From Lactiplantibacillus songbeiensis (lineage in GTDB: Bacteria > Bacillota > Bacilli > Lactobacillales > Lactobacillaceae), in the NCBI RefSeq assembly GCF_005405125.1, contig NZ_BJDL01000010.1, positions 1-64,000 of the forward strand: a DNA stretch of 64,000 nt. Reading direction: 5' to 3'. Shown one piece after another: positions 7,007 to 16,019 of this stretch. A program made the translations under genes and the position numbers. Positions within the stretch are counted from its first letter, which is position 1. Every line of letters begins with the position of its first letter. The notes beneath the pieces were generated by a model that did not search any database, had not been told where the DNA came from, and saw nothing but the letters and a program-made list of their open reading frames with translations.

Positions 7007-10000
7007 AGTCTAACCTTTTAAAACGTGCATAACTTAAGCCGCTTAATAACAAGCCAATTAGCCCTAATAACTTTAACCAAAGTGCAGTCGCATCATTAGT
7101 TTGTGGCAATTGTTGGTGGGCAACTTTCGGCGTGGCCGTTTTAGTTGGCATCACCGTCGCAGCACTGGCAGTCACCGTTGTGGTTACTACTGTTGGCCGA
7201 TCGGTTGAAGACTTTGTCACCGTGGTTAACTGTGGTTGTTTTGGCGTAATGCCACCATAGTATTCACCAAACGTGACCCCCGCTGGTTGATCTGGCGTTA
7301 CCGTCACGGTCACCACATCAGGGTATCCCGGTTGTTCTGGTTTAACCGGAACAACTGGTTTAGTCGGAATTATTGGTATTGTCGGTTGCCTTGGTTGTTC
7401 TGGTTTCGTCGGTGTTACTGGCGTCACAGGAACAACTGGCTTAACTGGTGGTACAACGGTCGCGGTATCCGCAACCGTGATCGATTGCATGGTCGTCTCC
7501 CCGATTGTCACCAGTTGTGGCTTAGTATTTAAATCATAACCAGCTGGCGCAGTCGTTTCAACGACTTGATACGTCCCATAAGTTAAGTTGTTAAACATGA
7601 CTTGACCATTTTCAGCAGTCATACCACTCGCAACCAAGTTTCCACTGACATCGCGCAAGTCAAAAGCGGCACCGGCTAAACAATGTTTAGTTGTGGCATC
7701 AACTTTAATCACTTGCAACGACCCAGTTGGAGTTGGAATAACTGGTACCTTGACCCAAGTGTTGGTAATATCAGCGACCCCGTTAACGACGTTGCCACCA
7801 GTTGTGGTATAACCCGCAATTGGAGTTTCAACAACCGTATAAGTCATCGCTTGGTCATTGGCATCGTTCACTGCTAAGTTCGTGAACTGGCCCGTGTACC
7901 CATTAGCTGCCGTCAACGTTAAGGTTTGATCAGTTAACGTCCCATTAGCCACTAAGGTTACCGTGACACTTGGCGTCGTCGTTGACGCTGGCACTTGTAC
8001 CCAGTGTTTGTTAACGGTAATTGTGGTCGTTGGTGGCACAACAATTACGGGTACTGCGACATCCGCCACCGTAATACCAGCCGCTTTAGCACTAGTCGCA
8101 TCGACCGTTACCATTTGATCAGCGGCTAACTGATAGCCAGTTGGCGCAGTCGCTTCATGTGACGTATAGGTGCCACTAACTAGACCAGTAAAGGTTAATC
8201 GGCCTTGCGCATCCGTAGTGCCAGTCTGAACAAGCTGTCCATTAGCATCACGCAAGTCAAAGGTCGCACCGGCTAAAGCTGCTTGCGTCTGACTGTCAAC
8301 TTTTGTAATGGTTAACGAACCCGTTTGTAGCGTATTCGTAAAGTCAACCACACCGTCAACTAGCTGACCACCACTCATCGTATAACCTGCAACTGGTGTT
8401 TCACTAACGGTATACACAATCGGTGTCCCATCAGCAGTGGTCATGGCTAAGTTCGTAAACTGACCCGTATAGCCAGTTTCGGCTGTTAGGATTAACGTTT
8501 GTACCGCCTTGCCATTCGCTGATAAGGTCATCGTCACCGGCGATGTTACCGCCTTGCCTTGGGTATTGGCCCAATGCTTGTTAACCGTAATGGTCGTCAT
8601 TGGGATAACTGGATCAGTGATAGCTAAATTAGCGGTATAACCATTAGTATAGTCAACTGTAATTGTTTGATCAGCAACTAGCTGGTAGCCAGCTGGTGCA
8701 TTGGTTTCTTTCAAGGTATAACTACCTTGATTCAAATCAGTGAACACTAATTGGCCTTGATTATCAGTCGTCCCAGTCTTAACAATCTGACCATTTCCAT
8801 CAACTAAAGCAAAGGTTGCACCAGCCAAAGCAGTCTTGGTATCACTACCAGTTTTGACGATGTTGATTGTCCCAGTTTGATAGGTATTGGTGATAGTCAC
8901 TTGATGACCATCAGTTGTTTGTGCACTCGTATAACCAGTTGGTACAGTTTCAACAACCGTATAAATAATGGTCTTTCCATACGCATCGGTGGCATCCAAG
9001 TTACTAAATGTCCCTTGATAATTATTAGCACTGGACAACGTTAAAGTCTGACCTGTACTTGTGAGTGTGTCATCAGCATTTTTAATATATAACGTCACCG
9101 TCACAGCTGGTGTCACCACGTTTGTTGGTACTTGCGACCAGATTTTTTTCACATTAAGCGCCGTTTTGGCAATGGGTAGATCCTGAACTACTAGATTAAT
9201 ATCAGCATTAACTACTGTAACTTTATGCAAGGTTTCATCTAATAGGTAGCCAGTAGGTGCCATTGTTTCTTGGATATAATAATCACCTGGTATAACATTA
9301 GTCACTGTTACCTGTCCCAAATAATTGGTTTCTAACCCTGATTGTAAAAGTGTTTTGCCATCAGAATCATATAAGCTAAATAACGCATGTGAAAGTGGCT
9401 TTTCTTCCGAACCAACTTTCTTAATGACAATATTATAGTCTTGCCAATTAGCAGTACCACCAGCACCCTGAGAATAATCGTGTCGAGCTTGAACCACAGT
9501 CGGCTCAGTATTGTTACTATTACCAGCATCTCCACTGCCTGATCCAGACGATGACCCACCATCACCTGGATTATTACCAGCATCAGGAATGTAGGATAAT
9601 TTAGCACTATTTGAATAACCTTGTGCAACTTCATTAACCGAAACTGTATAAAAGATATATAGTGCCTGCGTAATATTACCGATATTCAACGTCAAAACAT
9701 TACCATCATACTTAGCTTGCACACTTTTCGAAATATCTTGGCTCATCGTAAACTTATCAGCCTTCAAGTCATATGAGCCAACTTGGACAGTTAAATTATC
9801 TGGATTAAAGCTCTGATATTTGCCGAGTGAATCAGTAATCACAACTTGATTCCAGCTGTAACTATTAGGATTAGCAACGATATTCCATGTCATTTCTGAA
9901 ATATTTTTTTCGTCATCCCATTTAGTAGGCCAGCCCGCTTTGTTGATATCAAAGCTACTGCCTGTCGCTGAAGTATTAGTACTTTCTACACTAGCCCAAA

Positions 10001-11066
10001 AAGTATTTCCATCGCGCCCGGTAAGGTGTGTTGTATAAAAATCATTAAAAGTTAATATTCCTGTGGAAGAGCCTTGTACCGCTGAAAACGTTGCAATAAC
10101 ATTTTTATCATCATCTACAATAGAAGCTGCATTGGCAGCAGTAAAAACGACTTTATCTGGTAATGTTATTGTGTATTGGTCTCCATCATGAACAACAAAG
10201 CCATCTGGTAACGACCAAGAATAGATAACTTTATACTGATTACCAGAAAACATACCATTACTAATGGTCGTATTGTCAAGATTAGAAAAAGTTGCATTTT
10301 CAGGATTCAGCCCAACTATTGGCAAAGTCGCTCTAGCTAATAAAGATTTGAAACTGGCAAACGGTAATATGCCAGTAGCTAAATGATTGGCAAGTGACGA
10401 TCCTTTCTGACTCGTTGTTACCGCGCTATACATCTGTGTGTTCAGTTGCGAATTAGCAAGCGTCGCACTAGTCGATTTGGTTTGACTTTGGACAAGTAAC
10501 TGCTGTTGATTAAGTTCACTGACAGCTGGATTCGCGGTTGATGACACATCGGAGACCGTCGTATCGGGCGTTGCGTCTTTGACTGTTGAATCGGCTTTTA
10601 CCGGACTAACCGGTGCTGGTGTTGACGAACTTGAAGCACTGGCACTTGGCGTACTAGAACTTGAATCATCAGAACTTGAATTACTAGAACTCGAAGCACT
10701 AGAGCTTACAGAACTAGAACTTGTAGAGCTAGAGCTTACAGAGCTAGAACTCGCAGAACTAGAACTCGTAGAACTAGAACTCGTAGAACTAGAACTTACA
10801 GAGCTAGAACTTGCAGAACTAGAACTTGTAGAACTACTACCATTAGTCGCGGTACCGTTACTAGTGTCGTTGCTACCACCACTAGAGTCAGCGCTACTAT
10901 TATGTAACGTGACAACCTGTTTCGTTGTCGTAGCTGAACTAGTCGCAGTCGTATCCGCATCACTAGTTGCTGTTGTACTTTGACTAGCAGCCTGAGCTTT
11001 CACTGTATTGGCTGCCATTAAGGTTAACAACGTTGCGGTACCGGCTAAAATTGTTTTTAATCGCAT
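7005..11066 (-). CDS. LPQTN-anchored surface adhesin with SpaA/Cna_B repeats
   Basis: A cell-wall protein of 1,353 aa. I start it at ATG 11066, preceded by AAGGAGG; the TTG at 11087 lies upstream of that site. In order it has a signal peptide (cleavage after VKAQA), a Ser-rich stretch (about residues 75-155), an adhesin-like region (about 240-500), a Gly/Ser linker, then four SpaA-like and three Cna_B-like domains that alternate, a Pro-rich KPVVPVKPEQP wall-spanning stretch, and LPQTN with a hydrophobic segment and RFKRLD tail for sortase. The E-x-x-x-P-x-GY motifs suggest isopeptide-stabilised domains. Host or polymer binding is inferred. Confidence 0.9.
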   Translation of the reverse strand: MRLKTILAGTATLLTLMAANTVKAQAASQSTTATSDADTTATSSATTTKQVVTLHNSSADSSGGSNDTSNGTATNGSSSTSSSSASSSSVSSSSTSSSSTSSSSASSSSVSSSSTSSSSVSSSASSSSNSSSDDSSSSTPSASASSSSTPAPVSPVKADSTVKDATPDTTVSDVSSTANPAVSELNQQQLLVQSQTKSTSATLANSQLNTQMYSAVTTSQKGSSLANHLATGILPFASFKSLLARATLPIVGLNPENATFSNLDNTTISNGMFSGNQYKVIYSWSLPDGFVVHDGDQYTITLPDKVVFTAANAASIVDDDKNVIATFSAVQGSSTGILTFNDFYTTHLTGRDGNTFWASVESTNTSATGSSFDINKAGWPTKWDDEKNISEMTWNIVANPNSYSWNQVVITDSLGKYQSFNPDNLTVQVGSYDLKADKFTMSQDISKSVQAKYDGNVLTLNIGNITQALYIFYTVSVNEVAQGYSNSAKLSYIPDAGNNPGDGGSSSGSGSGDAGNSNNTEPTVVQARHDYSQGAGGTANWQDYNIVIKKVGSEEKPLSHALFSLYDSDGKTLLQSGLETNYLGQVTVTNVIPGDYYIQETMAPTGYLLDETLHKVTVVNADINLVVQDLPIAKTALNVKKIWSQVPTNVVTPAVTVTLYIKNADDTLTSTGQTLTLSSANNYQGTFSNLDATDAYGKTIIYTVVETVPTGYTSAQTTDGHQVTITNTYQTGTINIVKTGSDTKTALAGATFALVDGNGQIVKTGTTDNQGQLVFTDLNQGSYTLKETNAPAGYQLVADQTITVDYTNGYTANLAITDPVIPMTTITVNKHWANTQGKAVTSPVTMTLSANGKAVQTLILTAETGYTGQFTNLAMTTADGTPIVYTVSETPVAGYTMSGGQLVDGVVDFTNTLQTGSLTITKVDSQTQAALAGATFDLRDANGQLVQTGTTDAQGRLTFTGLVSGTYTSHEATAPTGYQLAADQMVTVDATSAKAAGITVADVAVPVIVVPPTTTITVNKHWVQVPASTTTPSVTVTLVANGTLTDQTLTLTAANGYTGQFTNLAVNDANDQAMTYTVVETPIAGYTTTGGNVVNGVADITNTWVKVPVIPTPTGSLQVIKVDATTKHCLAGAAFDLRDVSGNLVASGMTAENGQVMFNNLTYGTYQVVETTAPAGYDLNTKPQLVTIGETTMQSITVADTATVVPPVKPVVPVTPVTPTKPEQPRQPTIPIIPTKPVVPVKPEQPGYPDVVTVTVTPDQPAGVTFGEYYGGITPKQPQLTTVTKSSTDRPTVVTTTVTASAATVMPTKTATPKVAHQQLPQTNDATALWLKLLGLIGLLLSGLSYARFKRLD
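10655..10850. repeat. 15-bp coding tandem repeat (Ser-rich)
   Basis: About a dozen 15-bp units encode SSSS followed by A, V or T on the minus strand. Because the unit is a multiple of three, slippage would change the length of the stalk without a frameshift. Confidence 0.8.
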
Positions 11067-11134
11067 GTATTTTCCTCCTTTCTTCAAGGATTGGTAGTAT
11101 TAGTTCAATCTAAATAAACTAACACCACGATTTA

Positions 11135-11164
11135 ATTATAAATCACTTTATCTATTACAGACAA
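11135..11164 (-). promoter_or_regulatory. Promoter of the adhesin gene
   Basis: On the minus strand TTGTCT (11164-11159) and TATAAT (11140-11135) are 18 bp apart, about 70 bp before the ATG. Confidence 0.55.
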
Positions 11165-11243
11165 TGATTATTATTAAATATTATTAAACCCGTTAGTCAA
11201 TTCGCCTAATTAAGTCGTTGACTGTCCAAACTTGTCAAACGAA

Positions 11244-11273
11244 TTGACTTGTAAACGTTATCGCAATTATACT
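11244..11273 (+). promoter_or_regulatory. Promoter of the small membrane protein gene
   Basis: TTGACT (11244-11249) and TATACT (11268-11273) are 18 bp apart. A cre-like TGTAAACGTTATCG lies within the spacer, so catabolite control is possible. Confidence 0.55.
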
Positions 11274-11325
11274 TAGTTCCAAATTATAAGTAAGTTTGCT
11301 AGCATTACTTGAGAGGAAAATTACC

Positions 11326-11535
11326 TTGGATCAGAAATTTATTATGACCAATGGCCGCTTGATTTTCGCCTTAATTAGCGTCATTGGCGCCGCTTTGATT
11401 ACATTGCGAGTTAGCCCTGCAACTTTATATCCGACACTACGATTATATTTAACCGGTATGGTTATTCTGGGTATTGGTTTAGATATCTTCGGCCGGATTG
11501 AATTGGCTAAGTTTGATACTGACGATGATGACTAA
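11326..11535 (+). CDS. Small membrane protein
   Basis: I start this at TTG 11326, nine bases after GAGAGG, giving 69 aa; an upstream TTG (11296) has no ribosome binding site. The protein has two likely membrane segments (LIFALISVIGAALITL and LTGMVILGIGLDIF) and an acidic tail DTDDDD. No family is recognised. It has its own promoter and a strong terminator, so it is a single-gene unit between two convergent or divergent neighbours. Confidence 0.6.
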   Translation: MDQKFIMTNGRLIFALISVIGAALITLRVSPATLYPTLRLYLTGMVILGIGLDIFGRIELAKFDTDDDD

Positions 11536-11594
11536 TAAACTAATGGTGGTAATTCTTATAAAAATTAAGAATTGCCACCATTAGTTTATTTTTT
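11533..11594. terminator. Bidirectional terminator
   Basis: A near-perfect stem, AAACTAATGGTGGTAATTCTT against its complement ending at 11587, separated by an AT-rich loop. It is followed by T on one strand and adequate AT on the other. Confidence 0.85.
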
Positions 11595-12179
11595 CATTTT
11601 ATATTGTAACGTGCTAGCTAGTGGTAGACCTGAAACTGAAACTAATAAGTCTAAGCTAACACGTTGCTGTTGCCGTGCATACATCAACGTCAACAGCTGA
11701 CTATTGTCAAATATCTGAATATTATCGCAATATTGAGCCAATTTGCCAAGATTACTTAGCGATTGTTGATAACATTTATAGACCAACTCTGTCGGTACAC
11801 CATGACCACCAAGAAGCACCCGCTGTTGCACACGTTTCACGGCTAATTGTACATTTGCGACAACAACATATAGTAACGTGATTGAATAGCCTTGTTGATG
11901 TGCTAGTTCAATTAGGTCCAGCTGAGTTCTATCATTTCCAGCTAAAGCCGTTTCAACATGTAATGACTTTCCACTCATTATCGTCTGTTTCAATAAGATT
12001 AGCTCTTGCCGCATCGCACGAAAATTATCCGCCCGTTTACGCCGATCACCTTGCTGTTGTCTTAAAATTTCATCAGCATTAAACCGTTTAGACGCTTTGA
12101 ATAGACCGGGTTGCGTCTCAAACAATGTGCTTTTTCCAGCACCATTAACCCCAGCCACAATGATGTAGTCCGACATCAA
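11586..12179 (-). CDS. Zeta-toxin-like P-loop kinase
   Basis: A 197-aa protein with Walker A GVNGAGKST at residues 9-17. FNADEI near 33 and the later HVETALAG and R-rich stretches follow the zeta-toxin/UDP-N-acetylglucosamine kinase pattern. Zeta toxins phosphorylate a peptidoglycan precursor and are held in check by a small partner. Here the small upstream gene overlaps it by 4 bp (ATGA), a typical toxin-antitoxin arrangement. Some chromosomal members of this family are simple kinases without toxicity, so toxicity is inferred only. Confidence 0.7.
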   Translation of the reverse strand: MMSDYIIVAGVNGAGKSTLFETQPGLFKASKRFNADEILRQQQGDRRKRADNFRAMRQELILLKQTIMSGKSLHVETALAGNDRTQLDLIELAHQQGYSITLLYVVVANVQLAVKRVQQRVLLGGHGVPTELVYKCYQQSLSNLGKLAQYCDNIQIFDNSQLLTLMYARQQQRVSLDLLVSVSGLPLASTLQYKMKK

Positions 12180-12361
12180 ATCGTAAACGCTCGTCGTTTA
12201 ATAACTTGAATCTGACGAGTATCCAATGCATAATCATAGAGTGCCTTAAGAACTGCCTGCTTTGCTGGATCCTGTTCATGTAACACTACCTGTAGTAAAA
12301 CATCCAAATTCATCGTTTTAGTTTGGTTTAGGATCTCATTTAGTTGTTGCTCATCAGTCAT
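12176..12361 (-). CDS. Small partner of the zeta-like kinase (candidate antitoxin)
   Basis: The start is set at ATG 12361, preceded by AGGTGG, giving 61 aa; the longer open frame upstream has no ribosome binding site. It is acidic and helical at the start (MTDEQQLNEILNQTK) and basic at the end (VIKRRAFTI). It does not resemble the epsilon antitoxin or the HTH-type PezA that I know. The 4-bp overlap with the kinase gene indicates coupled translation. The antitoxin role is inferred from position. Confidence 0.55.
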   Translation of the reverse strand: MTDEQQLNEILNQTKTMNLDVLLQVVLHEQDPAKQAVLKALYDYALDTRQIQVIKRRAFTI

Positions 12362-12440
12362 CGTAACCACCTGGCTTTCAAGCTTAATTATCCGAAAAAA
12401 CACATTCAGCGTCCACGTATTAGCTGCAGCCTGAAACCAC

Positions 12441-12470
12441 AAAAAGCACCCGAACAAGTCGAGTGCTTTT
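12441..12470 (-). terminator. Terminator after the MFS transporter gene
   Basis: AAAAGCACCCGA and TCGAGTGCTTTT form a hairpin just beyond the transporter stop. On the minus strand it ends in five T. Confidence 0.75.
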
Positions 12471-12480
12471 AAATTCAGTA

Positions 12481-13722
12481 TTAAGCTTTCGCCGCTTCAG
12501 CGTTCCCTTTACCTTGACTACGGCGCTTCACGATAACCGCTAAAGCGACCCCAATCAACGTAATCACAACGTTCAGCAAGATAATCATCCGCGGTGCGCT
12601 GGCACCAGTGGCCTTAGTCAAGTAAGCCGCTAAGGATAAGACGGCATAGTTGGCTACACTTGAGGCAATCATGACTAACGACGTGGCCAGTCCCTTACTG
12701 TCTGGGAAGAAACCAACTGTCGTTGAGGTCGCGAGTTGTAGAACCCCGCCAGCCGCGGCATAACCAATCACGAAACTACCGATATACAAGATAACCGGTG
12801 TTTGAATGAAGTAGCAGAGTAACAACATCACTATTGAAATACTTGGATATAAAATCAAAACAGTGGTTTCTTTTAAGCCCATGTGAATGAACTGAGCGGT
12901 TAACAAGACCGCAATCGTCGCCCCAACCGCATAAAATGATTGCAACACACTTGGATCTTTAATCCCATAACTAATCCCTAATTCTTGATTACAGTTCAAC
13001 CAAATCATAAAGGTTGCAGAACTCGTAAATCCGATTAAGATTGACGCAATTGATGCCGCTGAAAAATGAGTTTTCGGCTTAGCAGTCGTCCCATCGCCGT
13101 TGGCTGGCGTTTTACCAGCTTGCTTAGGAAATGGCAGAATCAAAACTAAGATGGCATCGATAATCATCAAGATCCCACAGCCAATGAAGATTGCTTTGTA
13201 CGACATATTGGCCGTTGCCACTAACCCAATCACGAATGGTAACACGAATTGGGCGACCGTAATGGCAAACTTCGTAAACAAATTGGCAATTGACGCCGAA
13301 TTTGGAAAGATTTCCATGACACTCGGTGACACACAGGTATCCAAGAAAGAGTTAGCGACCCCGTTCATAATCCCGACACCATAAGCGAACCACATGCTGT
13401 GAGCACTAATCATGCCGAAGAAGAACGCCGCGTATAACGCCATCCCAATGAAGCCACTGACCCGCCGACCGACTTTATCGGAAACGGGACCCGCAAATGG
13501 ATAGGCAATCAAGCGGCCTAACCCATAAGCCGCAATGACGGAAACGACCATACTAACATCGATCGCGCCACTAGGTAAGGTCGAGGCCCCCCAGGCTTTG
13601 GCGAACTCGGTCTTGTATTGGCCCATAATGGAAGACGCAATCCCTAAGATAAAGTAGGCAAAGTATAAGGCTAGCGCGGTCGGGTAAAACTTTTTATTCG
13701 AACTCGTCGGTGTTGTTGACAT
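12481..13722 (-). CDS. MFS transporter of the shikimate/quinate-like cluster
   Basis: I start this at ATG 13722 (MSTTPTSSNKKF), one base after the upstream aroE stop and eight bases after GGGGG. It has 413 aa and about twelve membrane segments. The motif GPVSDKVGRRVSG (loop 2-3) is the MFS signature. It is the last gene of a set with two shikimate-dehydrogenase-like proteins, so it may import shikimate, quinate or a related cyclitol acid. The substrate is inferred from context only. Confidence 0.8.
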   Translation of the reverse strand: MSTTPTSSNKKFYPTALALYFAYFILGIASSIMGQYKTEFAKAWGASTLPSGAIDVSMVVSVIAAYGLGRLIAYPFAGPVSDKVGRRVSGFIGMALYAAFFFGMISAHSMWFAYGVGIMNGVANSFLDTCVSPSVMEIFPNSASIANLFTKFAITVAQFVLPFVIGLVATANMSYKAIFIGCGILMIIDAILVLILPFPKQAGKTPANGDGTTAKPKTHFSAASIASILIGFTSSATFMIWLNCNQELGISYGIKDPSVLQSFYAVGATIAVLLTAQFIHMGLKETTVLILYPSISIVMLLLCYFIQTPVILYIGSFVIGYAAAGGVLQLATSTTVGFFPDSKGLATSLVMIASSVANYAVLSLAAYLTKATGASAPRMIILLNVVITLIGVALAVIVKRRSQGKGNAEAAKA

Positions 13723-13723
13723 G

Positions 13724-14608
13724 TTAATGACCCCCAGTATCGCTGAAGAAGAGCCGTTTGACATCATCAACAGGCATTTCTTGACCAGTGTACAGCTTGA
13801 AAGCTGCGGCCCCTTGCCAAACGAGCATGCCTTTACCACCGATAGCTTGACTACCATGGGCCGCCGCATCGACTAACATCTTCGTCGTTGCGGGACTGTA
13901 GACCGTATCCGTGACAACCAGATCATCACGAAAGACACTTAAATCTTTAATGTTACTTTGGTCAGCATGTGGATTCATCCCAACTTTCGTGGCGTTCGCT
14001 AAAATGTCACTGGCTTTAATGGACGCAGCTAATGCGGCTTGGTCATTAATATCGCCAACTTCAACGTGGCAAGCTGGGACCTTTTTCATAATCTTTTGTG
14101 CGGTGAGTTCCGCATTCTTATAAAAGTCATCTTTCGGGTTAAAGATCCGAATCGAAGCAGCGCCTTCTAAGGCCATCTGAACCGCAATCGCCGTCCCAGC
14201 GCCACCAGCACCAAGGACCGTCAATTTCTTACCCTTGGGATCAACGCCATGGTGCCGTAAATTCTCAACATACCCCGCGCCATCAGTATTATGACCCACT
14301 AAAACGCCATCATTATTGACGATCGTATTGACCGCACCAATTAATTCAGCGGCTGGCGAGAGTTCATCAACCAATTCCGCAGCGACTTTTTTACAAGGCA
14401 TCGTCACATTAGCACCGCGCATATTGAAGATGCGCATCTTTTCTAAAGCACTAGCCATTTGATCGGCTTGAATATCAAATGCCAAATACGCATCGTTAAT
14501 CCCCGCTTGTTCAAAACTGTAGTTATACATGGCCGGTGACCCGGAATGCCCCACTGGCGACCCAAATAATCCTAACATTGTCGTATGTCCATCAATTCTT
14601 GCTTCCAT
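13724..14608 (-). CDS. aroE: Shikimate/quinate dehydrogenase-like protein, copy B
   Basis: A 294-aa member of the AroE family, NAD(P)-dependent enzymes that interconvert 3-dehydroshikimate and shikimate (or quinate pairs). Visible motifs are GHSGSPAMYN (substrate binding, residues 18-27), NVTMPCKK with the catalytic Lys (about 68-75), HNTDGAGYV with the catalytic Asp, and the dinucleotide loop GAGGAGTA. It lies 26 bp from the paralogue upstream. Clustering with a transporter and an SDR argues for catabolism rather than the aromatic biosynthesis role. Confidence 0.85.
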   Translation of the reverse strand: MEARIDGHTTMLGLFGSPVGHSGSPAMYNYSFEQAGINDAYLAFDIQADQMASALEKMRIFNMRGANVTMPCKKVAAELVDELSPAAELIGAVNTIVNNDGVLVGHNTDGAGYVENLRHHGVDPKGKKLTVLGAGGAGTAIAVQMALEGAASIRIFNPKDDFYKNAELTAQKIMKKVPACHVEVGDINDQAALAASIKASDILANATKVGMNPHADQSNIKDLSVFRDDLVVTDTVYSPATTKMLVDAAAHGSQAIGGKGMLVWQGAAAFKLYTGQEMPVDDVKRLFFSDTGGH

Positions 14609-14634
14609 CAGCGTTAATCCCCTTTCAGTCTAAT

Positions 14635-15519
14635 TTAATGTTGTGCTGCCGCTTGTTTGGCTTCGTAAGCTTGATACTCATCCGTTGGCATGTCTTTGCC
14701 AGTAAATAAGGTATAAGCTGCCGCACCTTGCCATAAGAGCATCCCTTTACCAGGTGCCACCGTGCAACCTAGACTTTCGGCATCTTCGATCAACTTCGTC
14801 TTCAATGGGTTATAAACCGTATCTGCAACGACTAAATCTTGCCGTAAGAAGGCTGGATCAACCAATGATTGACCATCTAATGGCTTCATCCCAACAATCG
14901 TAGCGTTAACCAAGATGTCGGCACTGTCGATTTCGGCCTTTAGCTTTGCTTGGTCAGCTAAAGGATAGACGTTAACCTCAACTTCAGGCTTAGCTTCCTT
15001 AATCTTCGCCTGTGTCTTTTCAGCATTAGCATAAAATTCATCATCTTGGTTAAAGATTGAGATGGCTTTAGCCCCATCCAACGCACTTTGGACTTGTAAG
15101 GCTGTCGCCGCACCGCCAGCACCAATGACCACTAGCTTTTTGCCAGCAACCTCGACGCCGTTTTCTTTCAAATTACGGACAAAGCCAATCCCATCAGTAA
15201 TATGACCGGTTAATTTGCCGTTATCATTAACGATGACGTTAATTGCGCCGATAATCTTAGCAGCTGGTGAAAGTTCATCAACCAACGTCGCTGCGACACT
15301 CTTGCAAGGCATGGTGACATTGCTGCCCCGAACTTTAAATAACCGTAAGGCATCGATGGCTTGTGGCATTTGTTCTTTTTTAACATCAAACGCCATATAA
15401 GCGTAATCTAGCCCTTGCTTTTGGAAGCTAAAGTTATACATGGCTGGTGAGCCAGAGTGACCCACGGGGGTACCTAGTAACGTAAATAAACCGGTTGTTC
15501 CTGAAATGCGTTTTTCCAT
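14635..15519 (-). CDS. aroE: Shikimate/quinate dehydrogenase-like protein, copy A
   Basis: I start this at ATG 15519 (MEKRISGTTG) after ATAGGAGTG; a longer open frame has no site. It is 294 aa and clearly paralogous to copy B, with GHSGSPAMYN, NVTMPCKS and GAGGAATA. It reads HITDGIGFV where copy B has HNTDGAGYV: the catalytic Asp stays but the preceding Asn is Ile. The two copies may act on different substrates or cofactors. A terminator-like hairpin sits 46 bp upstream of the start. Confidence 0.85.
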   Translation of the reverse strand: MEKRISGTTGLFTLLGTPVGHSGSPAMYNFSFQKQGLDYAYMAFDVKKEQMPQAIDALRLFKVRGSNVTMPCKSVAATLVDELSPAAKIIGAINVIVNDNGKLTGHITDGIGFVRNLKENGVEVAGKKLVVIGAGGAATALQVQSALDGAKAISIFNQDDEFYANAEKTQAKIKEAKPEVEVNVYPLADQAKLKAEIDSADILVNATIVGMKPLDGQSLVDPAFLRQDLVVADTVYNPLKTKLIEDAESLGCTVAPGKGMLLWQGAAAYTLFTGKDMPTDEYQAYEAKQAAAQH

Positions 15520-15564
15520 AATCAAAGACACTCCTATCTCAATTTGATTGATCAATTTATCGAA

Positions 15565-15597
15565 CAAAAGAGACCGAGACAGTTGTCCCAGTCTCTC
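15565..15597 (-). terminator. Terminator-like hairpin between the SDR gene and aroE
   Basis: On the minus strand GAGACTGGGAC and GTCTCGGTCTC pair, with TTTTG following. It would end or attenuate transcription arriving from the SDR gene just before aroE copy A. Confidence 0.55.
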
Positions 15598-15604
15598 TTC
15601 GACT

Positions 15605-16012
15605 TAAACGTTCAATTTTAAATGGTCCCGTTCATTGTCGCCGACCGGTTGGCCAGGCTGACGCTGGAACGTGGTGGGCACGTTTTCGAGCCAAAGGACG
15701 GTCTCGAAAGCCGGCCTTTAGCTAAGTCACCAGCAAATCACTGGTAACTTAGCTAAATTTCACCACTGAGCATCAGCCTGACCGCCCTCACGGCTAAGCT
15801 AGTTTCTACTATATAAATAGATTTAATAATAGCGTTCAGTTAGCCGAGAGGGTGAGCGCCAAAATGCTCAGCCGTGTCGTTGGTCTTAATCTGGGTGAAT
15901 TTCCCGGATTTAGACCAAGGTCAATTTGGAAGACCGACTTTTGGCTTCCAAATGACCCATGGCGTTCCAGCGTTTTGGCGCTCACCCGGCAGGCGGCAAC
16001 TTAATCACTAAC
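15605..16012. repeat. Type I structured repeat, full two-module copy (diverged)
   Basis: A full-length but divergent copy of the window-wide repeat. The left module has GCTGGAACGTGGTGG and CACCACTGAGC with two inner hairpins. The right module runs GCTCAGCCGTGTCGTT to GCGTTCCAGC, also with two inner hairpins, and has a long stem GGGTGAGCGCCAAAATGC. It lies inside the shikimate-like gene cluster, filling most of the gap between SDR and aroE. Confidence 0.8.
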
Positions 16013-16019
16013 TCAGCGC

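Noticed and set aside
10579-10983. A 134-aa Leu/Glu-rich reading frame on the + strand
   Set aside because: It is the antisense shadow of the Ser-rich tandem repeat in the adhesin gene; its composition follows directly from the 15-bp units.
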